DNA of 38,453 nt from Bacteroidales bacterium (GTDB lineage: Bacteria; Bacteroidota; Bacteroidia; Bacteroidales; VadinHA17). A model generated the notes under the pieces. That model made no database searches, was not told where the DNA came from, and saw nothing but the letters and a program-made list of their open reading frames with translations. A program made the position numbers and the translations under genes. Shown here one piece after another: positions 19,519-29,154 of this stretch; within the stretch, counting starts at the first letter, position 1; each line of letters begins with the position of its first letter. Location of the stretch: assembly GCA_025358645.1 (NCBI GenBank), contig JANYIW010000254.1, forward strand, positions 1 to 38,453. The letters are read 5' to 3'.

Positions 19519-19536
19519 AGGGGACCAGAGTCCCCT
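19519..19536 (+). promoter_or_regulatory. 5'UTR hairpin upstream of rimP
   Basis: AGGGGAC-CAGA-GTCCCCT perfect 7-bp stem, followed by ATTTTATT, 24 nt before the rimP ATG. Confidence 0.6.
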
Positions 19537-19559
19537 ATTTTATTCTCGGTTTTTGAAAA

Positions 19560-20012
19560 ATGATAGAAAAACAGAAAATACAGGGATTAGTAGAGGAGTT
19601 TACAAAGGGAACCGGGCTCTTTCTTGTTGCTGTTAAAATAAATAATGGTAACAGGATTATTGTACTTGTTGATAAAAATGAAGGTATAACAATTGATGAA
19701 TGCGCAGCAATACACAGGCATATTGAAAATGGACTCGACCGCGAAACAGAGGATTTTGAATTGCAGGTATCCTCTCCTGGCCTGGACTTGCCTTTTGTAG
19801 TTATTGAACAATACATCAAAAATGCGGGTAAAAAAGCCGAAGTTGTGGACTCCGAAGGATCAATATATATCGGGAAACTTAAAAATGTTACCACAGGTGG
19901 ATTTGAGCTTGAAACTGAAATAAAAACAAAAGGAAGACCAATAGAACTGAAGGATATTTCGTTCAATTTTGAACAAATAAAATCGACAAGAATTATTTTG
20001 ACAATTAAATAA
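19560..20012 (+). CDS. rimP: Ribosome maturation factor RimP
   Basis: Position before nusA; LEVEFTKG-like start (LVEEFTKGTGLFLVAVKINNGNRIIVLVDKNEGITIDECAAIHRHIE, LQVSSPGLDLPF). Confidence 0.92.
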   Translation: MIEKQKIQGLVEEFTKGTGLFLVAVKINNGNRIIVLVDKNEGITIDECAAIHRHIENGLDRETEDFELQVSSPGLDLPFVVIEQYIKNAGKKAEVVDSEGSIYIGKLKNVTTGGFELETEIKTKGRPIELKDISFNFEQIKSTRIILTIK

Positions 20013-20032
20013 TAATAAGAGGTTTACACCAG

Positions 20033-21271
20033 ATGGAAAATGTTAATTTAATCGACACTTTTTCGGAATTCAAGGAGCTGAAAAATATTGATCGCCCTAC
20101 AATGATGAGCGTTCTTGAAGATGTGTTCCGGAGCATGCTCGCAAAAAAATATGGTTCAGCTGATAATTTCGACATAATTGTCAATATTGACAAAGGCGAC
20201 TTTGAAATATGGAGGAATAGGGTTGTTGTTGAAGACAAAGAGCTCACTGATCCCATAATTCAGATTCCTCTTTCAAAGGCCAAAGAGATTGATGGAGATT
20301 ATGAGGTAGGCGAAGAAGTCTCTGACGAAGTTAAATTTCTTGACTTTGGAAGAAGAGCTATATTATCCTTAAGACAAAACCTGACAGCACGTATTCTCGA
20401 TCTGGAAAAAAATAATATTTATATCAAATATAAAGACCGGATAGGTGAAATAGTCACTGGAGAAGTATACCAGGTTTGGAAAAGGGAAATCCTTGTGCTT
20501 GATGATGATGGAAATGAACTTATCCTGCCAAAAAGCGAACAGATCCCTTCCGATCATTTTCGTAAGGGAGATTCTATCAGGGCTGTTGTGATAAAAGTTG
20601 AAATGAGAAACAATACACCTTTTATCATCCTGAGCCGTACCTCACCCATATTTCTGGAAAGGCTGTTTGAACTTGAAGTTCCGGAAATTTTTGATGGTCT
20701 GATTACAATCAAAAATATAGTAAGAGTACCCGGTGAACGTGCAAAGGTAGCAGTCGAATCTTATGACGAGAGAATTGATCCGGTTGGTGCATGTGTCGGA
20801 ATGAAAGGCTCCAGAATTCATGGTATTGTAAGGGAATTGCGAAACGAAAACATAGATGTTATAAACTATACTTCCAATAATCAGCTTTTTATACAGAGGG
20901 CGCTCAGCCCGGCAAAGATTACATCAATCAAACTTGTTGAAGAGACAAAGAGGGCAGAAATATATCTGAAACCCAATGAAGTTTCACTTGCAATTGGTAA
21001 AGGGGGTCTGAATATTAAGCTGGCAAGTCAGCTCACAGGATATGAAATCGATGTTTACAGGGAACCAGGCGGAGAAGATGAGGAAGATGTTAATCTTGAT
21101 GAATTTGAAGATGAAATTGAAGATTGGATAATTGAAGAACTCAAGGCTATTGGTTGCGACACAGCAAGAAGTGTTCTGAATCTTTCAATAAGTGACCTTG
21201 TAAAGAGAACTGATCTTGAAGAAGAGACTGTAAAAGAGGTTGTTAACATTCTAAGAGCCGAATTTGAATAA
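20033..21271 (+). CDS. nusA: Transcription termination/antitermination factor NusA
   Basis: VRVPGERAKVAVESYDERIDPVGACVGMKGSRIHGIVRELRNENIDVI, KH domain AIGKGGLNIKLASQLTGYEIDV. Confidence 0.97.
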   Translation: MENVNLIDTFSEFKELKNIDRPTMMSVLEDVFRSMLAKKYGSADNFDIIVNIDKGDFEIWRNRVVVEDKELTDPIIQIPLSKAKEIDGDYEVGEEVSDEVKFLDFGRRAILSLRQNLTARILDLEKNNIYIKYKDRIGEIVTGEVYQVWKREILVLDDDGNELILPKSEQIPSDHFRKGDSIRAVVIKVEMRNNTPFIILSRTSPIFLERLFELEVPEIFDGLITIKNIVRVPGERAKVAVESYDERIDPVGACVGMKGSRIHGIVRELRNENIDVINYTSNNQLFIQRALSPAKITSIKLVEETKRAEIYLKPNEVSLAIGKGGLNIKLASQLTGYEIDVYREPGGEDEEDVNLDEFEDEIEDWIIEELKAIGCDTARSVLNLSISDLVKRTDLEEETVKEVVNILRAEFE

Positions 21272-21334
21272 AAATAAATATAAACTTTTAACGATCAGAG
21301 GTTTTTGAAGTTTTAATAAAGGCAAGGCATATTT

Positions 21335-24300
21335 ATGACAGAGGATATCAAGGTTACAAGATTAAGCAAAGCAGCCCGCGAATTCAATGTGGGAATATCC
21401 ACTATTGTCGAATACCTGCACAAAAAAGGGTTTGATCTTGATCCCAACCCAAATACTAAACTTCCGTTTGAAGCTTATATTTTGCTGGTAAAAGAGTACA
21501 GTACAGATATCAGCGTAAAAAAGGAGTCTGAAAAACTAATCCTTAAAGATCTCCATAGAAAGAAGGAATCAGTCTCTATCAATGATTTTTCAGAGAAGAC
21601 TGAGGCTGAAGAATCTGAGAGAGAAGATAATGTACTTGTCACAGATTCTTCAGGAGTAAAGTCAACGGTAGATATTAAAACTGAAATCAGAAAACCCGAA
21701 GTCAAGCTTGTTGGTAAAATTGATTTGGAAAAGACATTAAAACCAAAGGTTGTAAAAGTTATTCCTCATAAAGAGGAGAATATACATAAGCCTGTCCAGG
21801 AACCGGTTGAACCTGCAAAGGCTGAAAAGAAAAAACAAGTCGCCGAAACAGCAACACCTGAGATTATCACTCCTGTTGAAGAAAAAAAATCTAAATCAAA
21901 TATTGACCTTCGTATTGTCGGGAAGATTGATCTTGATACAATTGCTAAAGACACAAAACCTGTAAAAAAAGAGGAACATAAAAAGAAATCAAAAATTGTT
22001 GCGGACGAGCAAAACAAAGTAAAGGAGATCATCCCTGAGACTGTGACGAAACCAGTCGCTAAGCCGGAACCTGAAATTATAGAAGAACCGGTTGCTGAGC
22101 CGGTAATTGATGAACTCAGGATTGAAGAAATTACTAAAGATGTTGTTATACCCGGGACAGAAGAAGATATTGTTGCTCTTTATAAGACTGATTTCAAAAA
22201 ACTGGTTGGACCAAGGGTTGTCGGAAGAATTGATCTTCCAGTTGAAGAGAAAAAGAAAACTACTCCTTTTCAACCTGTCAGAGTTAGCGGCGAATCCGAT
22301 TTCAGGAGGAAAAAGAGAAGAAAGAGAATACTGAAAGAAAAAGAAGGAGTACCCGTTGTTAAACCGGTAACAACCGATAAGAAAGAAAAACCCACTAATA
22401 AAAAGGTGGTAAAAAGAAGACCTGTCAGGGCCGTAGTGAATGATGAAGAAGTTCAGAAGCAGATAAAAGAGACACTTGCAAGGCTCACCACAAAAGGTAA
22501 ATCCAAAGGTTCAAGATACCGCAGAGAAAAAAGGGAGGCTGTAAGCCAGAAACACCAGGAAGTTGTTGATCAGCAGGAACTCGATAAAAATATTCTTAAA
22601 GTCACTGAATTCGTGTCGGTTAATGAACTTGCTTCGATGATGAATACTCCCGTCACTGACATCATTTCGACATGCATGAATCTTGGCCTGTTTGTTTCAA
22701 TAAACCAGCGACTTGATGCAGAAACTATGGCGCTTCTTGCAGATGAATTCGGCTACAAGGTAGAATTTGTCAGTGCTGAATTACAGGAGGCCGTTCGTGA
22801 AGAAGAGGATAAAGAGGCAGATCTTAAACCAAGGCCACCCATAGTTACCGTTATGGGACATGTTGATCATGGTAAAACAAAGTTACTCGACTATATAAGG
22901 AATACCAACGTGATTGCTGGTGAGGCCGGAGGTATTACTCAACATATCGGCGCTTATGGTGTTATCCTGGAGGATGGACGACAGATAACATTTCTTGATA
23001 CTCCTGGTCATGAGGCATTTACAGCTATGCGTGCACGTGGCGCTCAAATAACCGATATAGCAATTATCGTGGTTGCAGCTGACGATGGTGTTATGCCACA
23101 GACAAAAGAAGCTATTAATCATGCCTCAGCAGCCGGGGTCCCGATAATTTTTGCTATCAACAAAATTGATAAGCCAACTTCAAATCCTGATAAGATAAAA
23201 GAGGCTTTGGCAACTATGAATTACCTGGTTGAAGATTGGGGAGGAAAGTATCAATCCCAGGAAATTTCTGCAAAGAGCGGACTTAATATTGATGTACTTC
23301 TTGACAAAATACTTCTTGAAGCAGAGATGCTTGAACTAAAAGCTAATCCCGACAAACCAGCTCTCGGAACAGTTATTGAATCATCTCTTGATAAGGGCAG
23401 GGGATTTACCGCGACTGTCCTGGTTAAAGCCGGAACTCTCCGAATCGGCGATGTTATGCTGGCAGGCAGCTGCTTTGGACATATCAAAGCTATGTACAAC
23501 GAAAGAGGAAATAAGGTTGAAGTAGTCGGACCGGCCACTCCTACACTTGTTCTGGGATTGAATGGCGCACCTCAGGCGGGCGATAAATTTAACGTGATGG
23601 AGAGCGATCGTGAGGCAAAAGATATTGCAACAAAGAGGGCTCAACTCCAGAGAGAACAGGGTCTCCGTACTCAGAAACATATTACACTCGATGAAATAGG
23701 CCGGAGAATTGCCATAGGAAATTTCCAGGAACTTAACATAATAGTGAAAGGTGATGTCGACGGTTCAGTAGAAGCTTTAAGCGACTCACTTATTAAACTC
23801 TCAACACCTGAGATCCAGCTTAATATTATTCATAAGGCAGTCGGGCAGATTTCAGAATCTGACGTTCTTCTTGCTGCAGCCTCGAACGCCATTATAGTCG
23901 GGTTCCAGGTAAGACCGTCTGTGAGCGCCAGAAAACTTGCTGAAAAAGAGGAGATCGATGTGCGTCTCTATTCAATCATCTACAATGCTATTGAAGAGAT
24001 ACGATCCGCTATGGAAGGTATGCTCATGCCTGAAGTCAGAGAAGAGATTGTAGCAACTCTTGAAATACGAGAGATCTTCAAGGTCACGAAAGTTGGAACT
24101 GTTGCCGGTTGCTATGTTAAAGAGGGCAAAATAACAAGGAATACCAGGATAAGAATTATTCGCGATGGTATTGTAATTTATACCGGGGAACTTGGATCAC
24201 TCAAACGATTCAAGGACGATGTGAAAGAAGTCGTTGGTGGTTATGAATGCGGACTCAACATCCATAATTTCAATGACATAGAAGTAGGCGATATGGTTGA

Positions 24301-24337
24301 AGGCTACCAGGAATTCGAGGTTAAAAAGACTCTATAA
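21335..24337 (+). CDS. infB: Translation initiation factor IF-2
   Basis: [65 protein letters not shown]. Confidence 0.98.
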   Translation: MTEDIKVTRLSKAAREFNVGISTIVEYLHKKGFDLDPNPNTKLPFEAYILLVKEYSTDISVKKESEKLILKDLHRKKESVSINDFSEKTEAEESEREDNVLVTDSSGVKSTVDIKTEIRKPEVKLVGKIDLEKTLKPKVVKVIPHKEENIHKPVQEPVEPAKAEKKKQVAETATPEIITPVEEKKSKSNIDLRIVGKIDLDTIAKDTKPVKKEEHKKKSKIVADEQNKVKEIIPETVTKPVAKPEPEIIEEPVAEPVIDELRIEEITKDVVIPGTEEDIVALYKTDFKKLVGPRVVGRIDLPVEEKKKTTPFQPVRVSGESDFRRKKRRKRILKEKEGVPVVKPVTTDKKEKPTNKKVVKRRPVRAVVNDEEVQKQIKETLARLTTKGKSKGSRYRREKREAVSQKHQEVVDQQELDKNILKVTEFVSVNELASMMNTPVTDIISTCMNLGLFVSINQRLDAETMALLADEFGYKVEFVSAELQEAVREEEDKEADLKPRPPIVTVMGHVDHGKTKLLDYIRNTNVIAGEAGGITQHIGAYGVILEDGRQITFLDTPGHEAFTAMRARGAQITDIAIIVVAADDGVMPQTKEAINHASAAGVPIIFAINKIDKPTSNPDKIKEALATMNYLVEDWGGKYQSQEISAKSGLNIDVLLDKILLEAEMLELKANPDKPALGTVIESSLDKGRGFTATVLVKAGTLRIGDVMLAGSCFGHIKAMYNERGNKVEVVGPATPTLVLGLNGAPQAGDKFNVMESDREAKDIATKRAQLQREQGLRTQKHITLDEIGRRIAIGNFQELNIIVKGDVDGSVEALSDSLIKLSTPEIQLNIIHKAVGQISESDVLLAAASNAIIVGFQVRPSVSARKLAEKEEIDVRLYSIIYNAIEEIRSAMEGMLMPEVREEIVATLEIREIFKVTKVGTVAGCYVKEGKITRNTRIRIIRDGIVIYTGELGSLKRFKDDVKEVVGGYECGLNIHNFNDIEVGDMVEGYQEFEVKKTL

Positions 24338-24706
24338 CAGAGCTGTATACTTTTCAGCTGTAAGAAGGTCATTAATCTCAGAAGGGTTGGTTATTTTGAT
24401 CTTAACCATCCATCCTTTTCCATAGGGATCCTTGTTAACAACATCAGGAGATTCTTCAAGTGCGGGATTCATTTCCAGAATCTCTCCACTAACAGGCATA
24501 AACATGTCGGAAACTGTTTTTACAGCTTCAATAGTGCCGAACACCTCTTCCTTCTTAAGTGTTTCACCAATTGTTTCAATCTCAATGAAAACCACATCAC
24601 CTAACTCACCCTGAGCAAAATCAGTCACTCCGATGTAACCGATGTTTCCTTCTACCCGAAGCCACTCATGGTCTTTTGTGTACAATAAATTTACAGGAAC
24701 ATTCAT
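24332..24706 (-). CDS. gcvH: Glycine cleavage system protein H
   Basis: [34 protein letters not shown], lipoyl site [20 protein letters not shown]. Confidence 0.96.
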   Translation of the reverse strand: MNVPVNLLYTKDHEWLRVEGNIGYIGVTDFAQGELGDVVFIEIETIGETLKKEEVFGTIEAVKTVSDMFMPVSGEILEMNPALEESPDVVNKDPYGKGWMVKIKITNPSEINDLLTAEKYTALL

Positions 24707-24731
24707 ATTTGAGATGATTAATTTAGTTAGC

Positions 24732-24769
24732 CAAAAATAAAGCTTTTTTTGTTTATCAAAGGTGATAAA
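24732..24769 (-). promoter_or_regulatory. Candidate gcvH promoter with overlapping palindrome
   Basis: On the minus strand TTTG (complement of 24757-24760), 17 nt, TATTTTTG (complement of 24732-24739). Palindrome TTTATCA-N4-TGATAAA at 24752-24769. Confidence 0.45.
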
Positions 24770-24813
24770 TACCTTTATTTGAAATTCGTTATAGTATCCT
24801 CATCACATGATTA

Positions 24814-25839
24814 TTAAATACTCCTGGCACTCTTAGAAGACCCTTTGACTACCATCTCCGTCTTAATAACTATTGTTTGAGATGGCAGATTATGTTTTTT
24901 TTCTATACGATCAATAAGTAATTTTACAGCTTCCCTTCCTATGAGGTAACCATGTTGTTCAACTGACGACAAAGTCGGAGTTGTAATATCAGAGATCATC
25001 CCGCTTGTAAAACCGACTACTGAAACATCCTCAGGTACCTTGAACCCGCACTCTTTAATCATATTCATTGCCTCAACTGCAGTCAGGTCATTTACAGCAA
25101 AAATCCCATCCGGCCTTTTTTCCCGTTTCATTAGCTCCGGAACTACTATCCTTGCTTCTTCCCTGGTATCACAACTAATAATGTTTTGATTGTTTATCGG
25201 CTGGTTAAAGTATTTCAGAGCTCTCACATACCCATCTTTTCGGCTCTTCCCTATCTGAAGATTCTGAGGTCCCGCCAGGTGGACAATATTTTTACATCCA
25301 ATATTAATTAAATGTTTAACTGCATCGAATGCCCCCACTTCATCATCCACCACTACCCTGTCTGTATCAATCTCGCTGCTTATCCTGTCAAAGAAAACCA
25401 ATGGTATCCCATTTTCCTGGATCTTTCTGAAGTGATTAAAATCGCTGGTAACTTTCGTAACTGATACCAATATTCCATCAACCCTGCTTGATAATAAAGT
25501 TTCAACTGCCTTGACTTCCCTCTCATAAGATTCATTCGATTGGCAGAACATTACATGGTATCCTGAATCGTAAGCCAGATCCTCAATGCCACTGATTACT
25601 GTAGAAAAAAAATAGTGAACTATTTCCGGAACAATCACTCCTATTATTTTGGTAAGTCCGCTTTTAAGACTAAGCGCAATCGGATCGGGTTTATAGTGCC
25701 ATTTTTCCACTAGATCACGAACTGATTGTTTGGTTGATAGACTTATGTCCCGATGGCCCTTTAAAGCTTTTGAAACTGTGGATGGAGATATCCCTAATTC
25801 TTTTGCTATATCTTTTATGGTAACCTGGCCTTTGAACAT
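24814..25839 (-). CDS. LacI family transcriptional regulator
   Basis: HTH VTIKDIAKELGISPSTVSKALKGHRDIS, then periplasmic-binding-like domain (IIGVIVPEIVHYFFSTVISGIEDLA, DGIFAVNDLTAVEAM). The track ORF starts at 25911 but MFKGQVTIKDIA at 25839 is the likely start. Confidence 0.93.
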   Translation of the reverse strand: MFKGQVTIKDIAKELGISPSTVSKALKGHRDISLSTKQSVRDLVEKWHYKPDPIALSLKSGLTKIIGVIVPEIVHYFFSTVISGIEDLAYDSGYHVMFCQSNESYEREVKAVETLLSSRVDGILVSVTKVTSDFNHFRKIQENGIPLVFFDRISSEIDTDRVVVDDEVGAFDAVKHLINIGCKNIVHLAGPQNLQIGKSRKDGYVRALKYFNQPINNQNIISCDTREEARIVVPELMKREKRPDGIFAVNDLTAVEAMNMIKECGFKVPEDVSVVGFTSGMISDITTPTLSSVEQHGYLIGREAVKLLIDRIEKKHNLPSQTIVIKTEMVVKGSSKSARSI

Positions 25840-25998
25840 TTTCTTTTCTACTGATATTTTCCCTCTTCCCGAAATATAGCGATATATTCTGACTTTCACA
25901 AAAAACCACAAAAATCGATGCCTGAACGAGATTATTCTTATTCAAAAAGAATAATAATTAACTAAGGAACGAATAAAATGAATAAAAAATTAGCATTT

Positions 25999-26008
25999 CA
26001 AACGTTTG
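25999..26008. promoter_or_regulatory. Candidate LacI-family operator 1
   Basis: Perfect palindrome CAAACGTTTG in the intergenic region between the divergent lacI-type gene and susC. Confidence 0.55.
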
Positions 26009-26072
26009 CGGAACTATATGTTAACCAATTGAAATTTAATGCTTTCAATTACTTCTTATGAAATTTCTTTAA

Positions 26073-26107
26073 TACATTTGTATTATTTGATAAACCTGGC
26101 GAACGTT
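26073..26107 (+). promoter_or_regulatory. Candidate susC promoter -7 box and operator 2
   Basis: TACATTTG (TAnnTTTG) at 26073-26080 and GCGAACGTTATA with an AACGTT core at 26102-26107. Confidence 0.4.
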
Positions 26108-26157
26108 ATAAAAACAATTTGAAAGAAAACTATAAAACTTTTTAAACCAAACAGTCT

Positions 26158-29136
26158 ATGAAAAAACAAATTTTAACGACGCTCTCTATGCTTTTTCTTG
26201 GTATCCTTTTTTCCGGAATTATAAATGCTCAGGGAATTAAGATCTCAGGTAAAGTAACAGACGCTTCAGATGGTTCTCCTTTAATCGGCGTTACAATCCA
26301 GGAAAAGGGAACCACTAACGGGTCGATAACAGATGGAAACGGTAACTTCAGCTTAACGGCTGCTCCTACCTCCACACTGATTTTCTCATATATTGGTTTT
26401 GCTCCTCAGGAGATATCTGTAAATAACAGGAAATCAATTAATGTAGTGATGTCGATGAGTGAAAAAAGCCTTAAGGAAGTTGTAGTAATTGGTTATGGGA
26501 CTGTTAAAAAATCCGATGCCACAGGTTCTGTAGTTGCTGTTAGCTCAAAAGATTTTAACAAAGGTGCTATAACATCACCGCAGGATCTGCTGGTCGGAAA
26601 AAGTCCGGGCGTAGTAATTACCAATGCCGGAGGGGCTCCGGGTAGCGGCGCTACTATCCGTGTTCGTGGAGGTTCATCATTAAATGCTTCCAACGATCCT
26701 TTGATAATCATTGACGGAGTTCCGATCGCCAACACTAATATTGCCGGTAGTTCAAACTTCCTTTCATTTATTAATCCTAACGACATCGAGACCTTTACGG
26801 TTCTGAAAGATGCTTCTGCTACAGCTATCTATGGTTCAAGGGCTTCAAACGGTGTAATCATTATTACTACAAAAAAAGGTAAGGCCGGCAGCAAATTAAG
26901 CATTACTTACAATGGAAACACATCAATAGCAAGCGCAATTAAATTTGTGGATGTTTATTCAGGTGATCAGATGAGGCAAATCGCGCTGGATCATAAAGAT
27001 ATGTATGGCGCTGAAAGTTTAAGTAAGCTGGGAATTGCAAATACCAGCTGGCAAAAGGAAATTTTCCGTACTGCCGTATCACATGATCATAATTTAAGTG
27101 TATCAGGCTCTTATAAAACATTGCCTTACAGGGTTTCAATTGGATACACTGACCAGAATGGAATTTTGAAAAACACTGATATGAAAAGGCTTACAGGTTC
27201 TATAAGTCTTGATCCCACTTTCCTTAAAGACAATTTAAAAGTTAATTTCAATGCCAAAGGGATGACCACCAACAATAATTTTGGTGATGCGGGAGCAATA
27301 GGTTCGGCGGTTAACATGGATCCTACTCAACCGATAAAGGACGGCAATCCCCTTTCTGATGGTTATTATCAATGGAGTAATTACGGAGCAAATCTTGGAA
27401 CGCCTAATCCGGTTGAGCAGCTTTTTGCTGTCGATAATAAGTCTATTGTGACCAGAGTTATCAGTAACATCCAGTTTAATCTGAAGATTCCATTTGTCGC
27501 CGGACTAAATGCGAATCTGAATTTAGCAACTGATTATACAAAAAGTAAGGGACATAACAACATTCCTTTGTCTGCCCCTTCCAATCTGACCTCTCCTCTT
27601 TCCGGCAGATTAAATGATTATAATAGTACGAATTCCAATAACCTGCTTGATTTTTATTTGAACTATACAAAAGAACTGGGCAGTATCCAAAGCAAAATTG
27701 ATATTACGGCAGGTTATTCCTGGCAACAATTTAAGCGTGAAAGCTTTAACTATACCCGGGGAATTGAAGACGATACCCATCCTTATCAAAAAACTGACAG
27801 TACCTACCGTGCACCTGTTTATCTGAGATTACTTTCATTCTTTGGCCGTTTTAATTACACTTTCATGGACAGGTATCTGCTAACAATGACTATCCGCGAG
27901 GATGGTTCCTCCCGTTTTTATGATGGTTTTTCAAAGGCTCCCACATCCAACCAATGGGGATATTTCCCTTCAGCAGCATTTGCCTGGAAAATTAAAGAGG
28001 AATCGTTCTTAAAAAATGTTAATGCAATTTCTGATTTGAAACTGAGACTGGGCTGGGGAATTACCGGACAACAGGATATTGGCAGTGATTTCCCGGCACA
28101 GGCAATCTATACTCAATCTTCACCCGGATCTTATTATCTTATCGGAGGCGAATATGTGCCTACTTTGCGACCAAGCGCTTATGATGGTTCAATAAAATGG
28201 GAACAAACAAAAACCCAGAATTTAGGATTGGATTTTGGTTTCCTGAAAGATCGTATTACAGGATCCTTCGATATTTATAAACGTGTAACTACGAATATGT
28301 TGAACACTGTTACAATTCCCAGCGGCAGCAACTTTTCCAATACGTTATTCACAAATGTTGGCAGCCTGGAAAACAGAGGTGTAGAAGCAACATTAAATCT
28401 TACCCCGATTTCAAAACAGGATATGTCGCTGACAATAGGATTCAATCTGACCTATAACGTTAACAAAATTCTCAAACTGCTTATAACTGATGATCCCAAA
28501 TTTATCGGCGTTCTTTATGGTGATGCTTTCACCGGTCAAAAGCAGGTGACAAGAGTCGACTATCCTGCTTACTCATACTTCCTGAATAAGCAGGTATATG
28601 ATGCAAATGGCAATCCGATTGAAGGTTTATACGTTGATCTTTCCGGGCTGGGTGGTACGGTGAACGGTAATAATCTGGATAAATATATCTACCATAATCC
28701 TGCACCTGATTATTTATTGGGGTTATCTGCCCGTTTTGCTTACAAAAACCTCGACATTTCTGCTTCATCACGTGCCAGCATCGGAAACTATGTATATAAT
28801 CAGGTTGCAGCAGGCGCTTCATATGATCAGTTATACCAGATTGGATATTTTAAAAATTTCACCACATTTCTGAGTGATACAAAATTTGTGAAACGCCAGT
28901 TTACAAGCGATTATTTTGTCAGCAATGCTTCATTTTTAAAATTAGATAATCTAAGCGCAGGTTATAAATTCGACAACATTTATAATAAATTGAGTGCACG
29001 CGTAAGCCTGACGGTTCAAAACCTGATGACAATCACAAAGTACAAAGGTATTGATCCCGAAGTTCTGGGAGGTATTGACAACAATTTCTATCCAAGGCCC
29101 CGTACTTTTATGCTTGGTTTAAGTTTAACTTACTAA
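26158..29136 (+). CDS. SusC/RagA family TonB-linked outer membrane protein
   Basis: CarboxypepD_reg-like start (KISGKVTDASDGSPLIGVTIQEKGTTNGSITDGNGNFSL), VVVIGYGTVKKSDATGSV, plug domain VRGGSSLNASNDPLIIIDGVPI, C-terminal GIDPEVLGGIDNNFYPRPRTFMLGLSLTY. Confidence 0.97.
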   Translation: MKKQILTTLSMLFLGILFSGIINAQGIKISGKVTDASDGSPLIGVTIQEKGTTNGSITDGNGNFSLTAAPTSTLIFSYIGFAPQEISVNNRKSINVVMSMSEKSLKEVVVIGYGTVKKSDATGSVVAVSSKDFNKGAITSPQDLLVGKSPGVVITNAGGAPGSGATIRVRGGSSLNASNDPLIIIDGVPIANTNIAGSSNFLSFINPNDIETFTVLKDASATAIYGSRASNGVIIITTKKGKAGSKLSITYNGNTSIASAIKFVDVYSGDQMRQIALDHKDMYGAESLSKLGIANTSWQKEIFRTAVSHDHNLSVSGSYKTLPYRVSIGYTDQNGILKNTDMKRLTGSISLDPTFLKDNLKVNFNAKGMTTNNNFGDAGAIGSAVNMDPTQPIKDGNPLSDGYYQWSNYGANLGTPNPVEQLFAVDNKSIVTRVISNIQFNLKIPFVAGLNANLNLATDYTKSKGHNNIPLSAPSNLTSPLSGRLNDYNSTNSNNLLDFYLNYTKELGSIQSKIDITAGYSWQQFKRESFNYTRGIEDDTHPYQKTDSTYRAPVYLRLLSFFGRFNYTFMDRYLLTMTIREDGSSRFYDGFSKAPTSNQWGYFPSAAFAWKIKEESFLKNVNAISDLKLRLGWGITGQQDIGSDFPAQAIYTQSSPGSYYLIGGEYVPTLRPSAYDGSIKWEQTKTQNLGLDFGFLKDRITGSFDIYKRVTTNMLNTVTIPSGSNFSNTLFTNVGSLENRGVEATLNLTPISKQDMSLTIGFNLTYNVNKILKLLITDDPKFIGVLYGDAFTGQKQVTRVDYPAYSYFLNKQVYDANGNPIEGLYVDLSGLGGTVNGNNLDKYIYHNPAPDYLLGLSARFAYKNLDISASSRASIGNYVYNQVAAGASYDQLYQIGYFKNFTTFLSDTKFVKRQFTSDYFVSNASFLKLDNLSAGYKFDNIYNKLSARVSLTVQNLMTITKYKGIDPEVLGGIDNNFYPRPRTFMLGLSLTY

Positions 29137-29154
29137 TATTCAAAAAATATATAT

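Noticed and set aside
21475-22273. Several minus-strand ORFs opposite the infB linker
   Set aside because: Ser/Phe-rich translations expected from the complement of Lys/Glu-rich codons; no independent support.
25840-25911. N-terminal extension MWFFVKVRIYRYISGRGKISVEKK of the LacI-type regulator
   Set aside because: LacI-family HTH normally starts within a few residues of the N-terminus; MFKGQVTIKDIA at 25839 is the better start.
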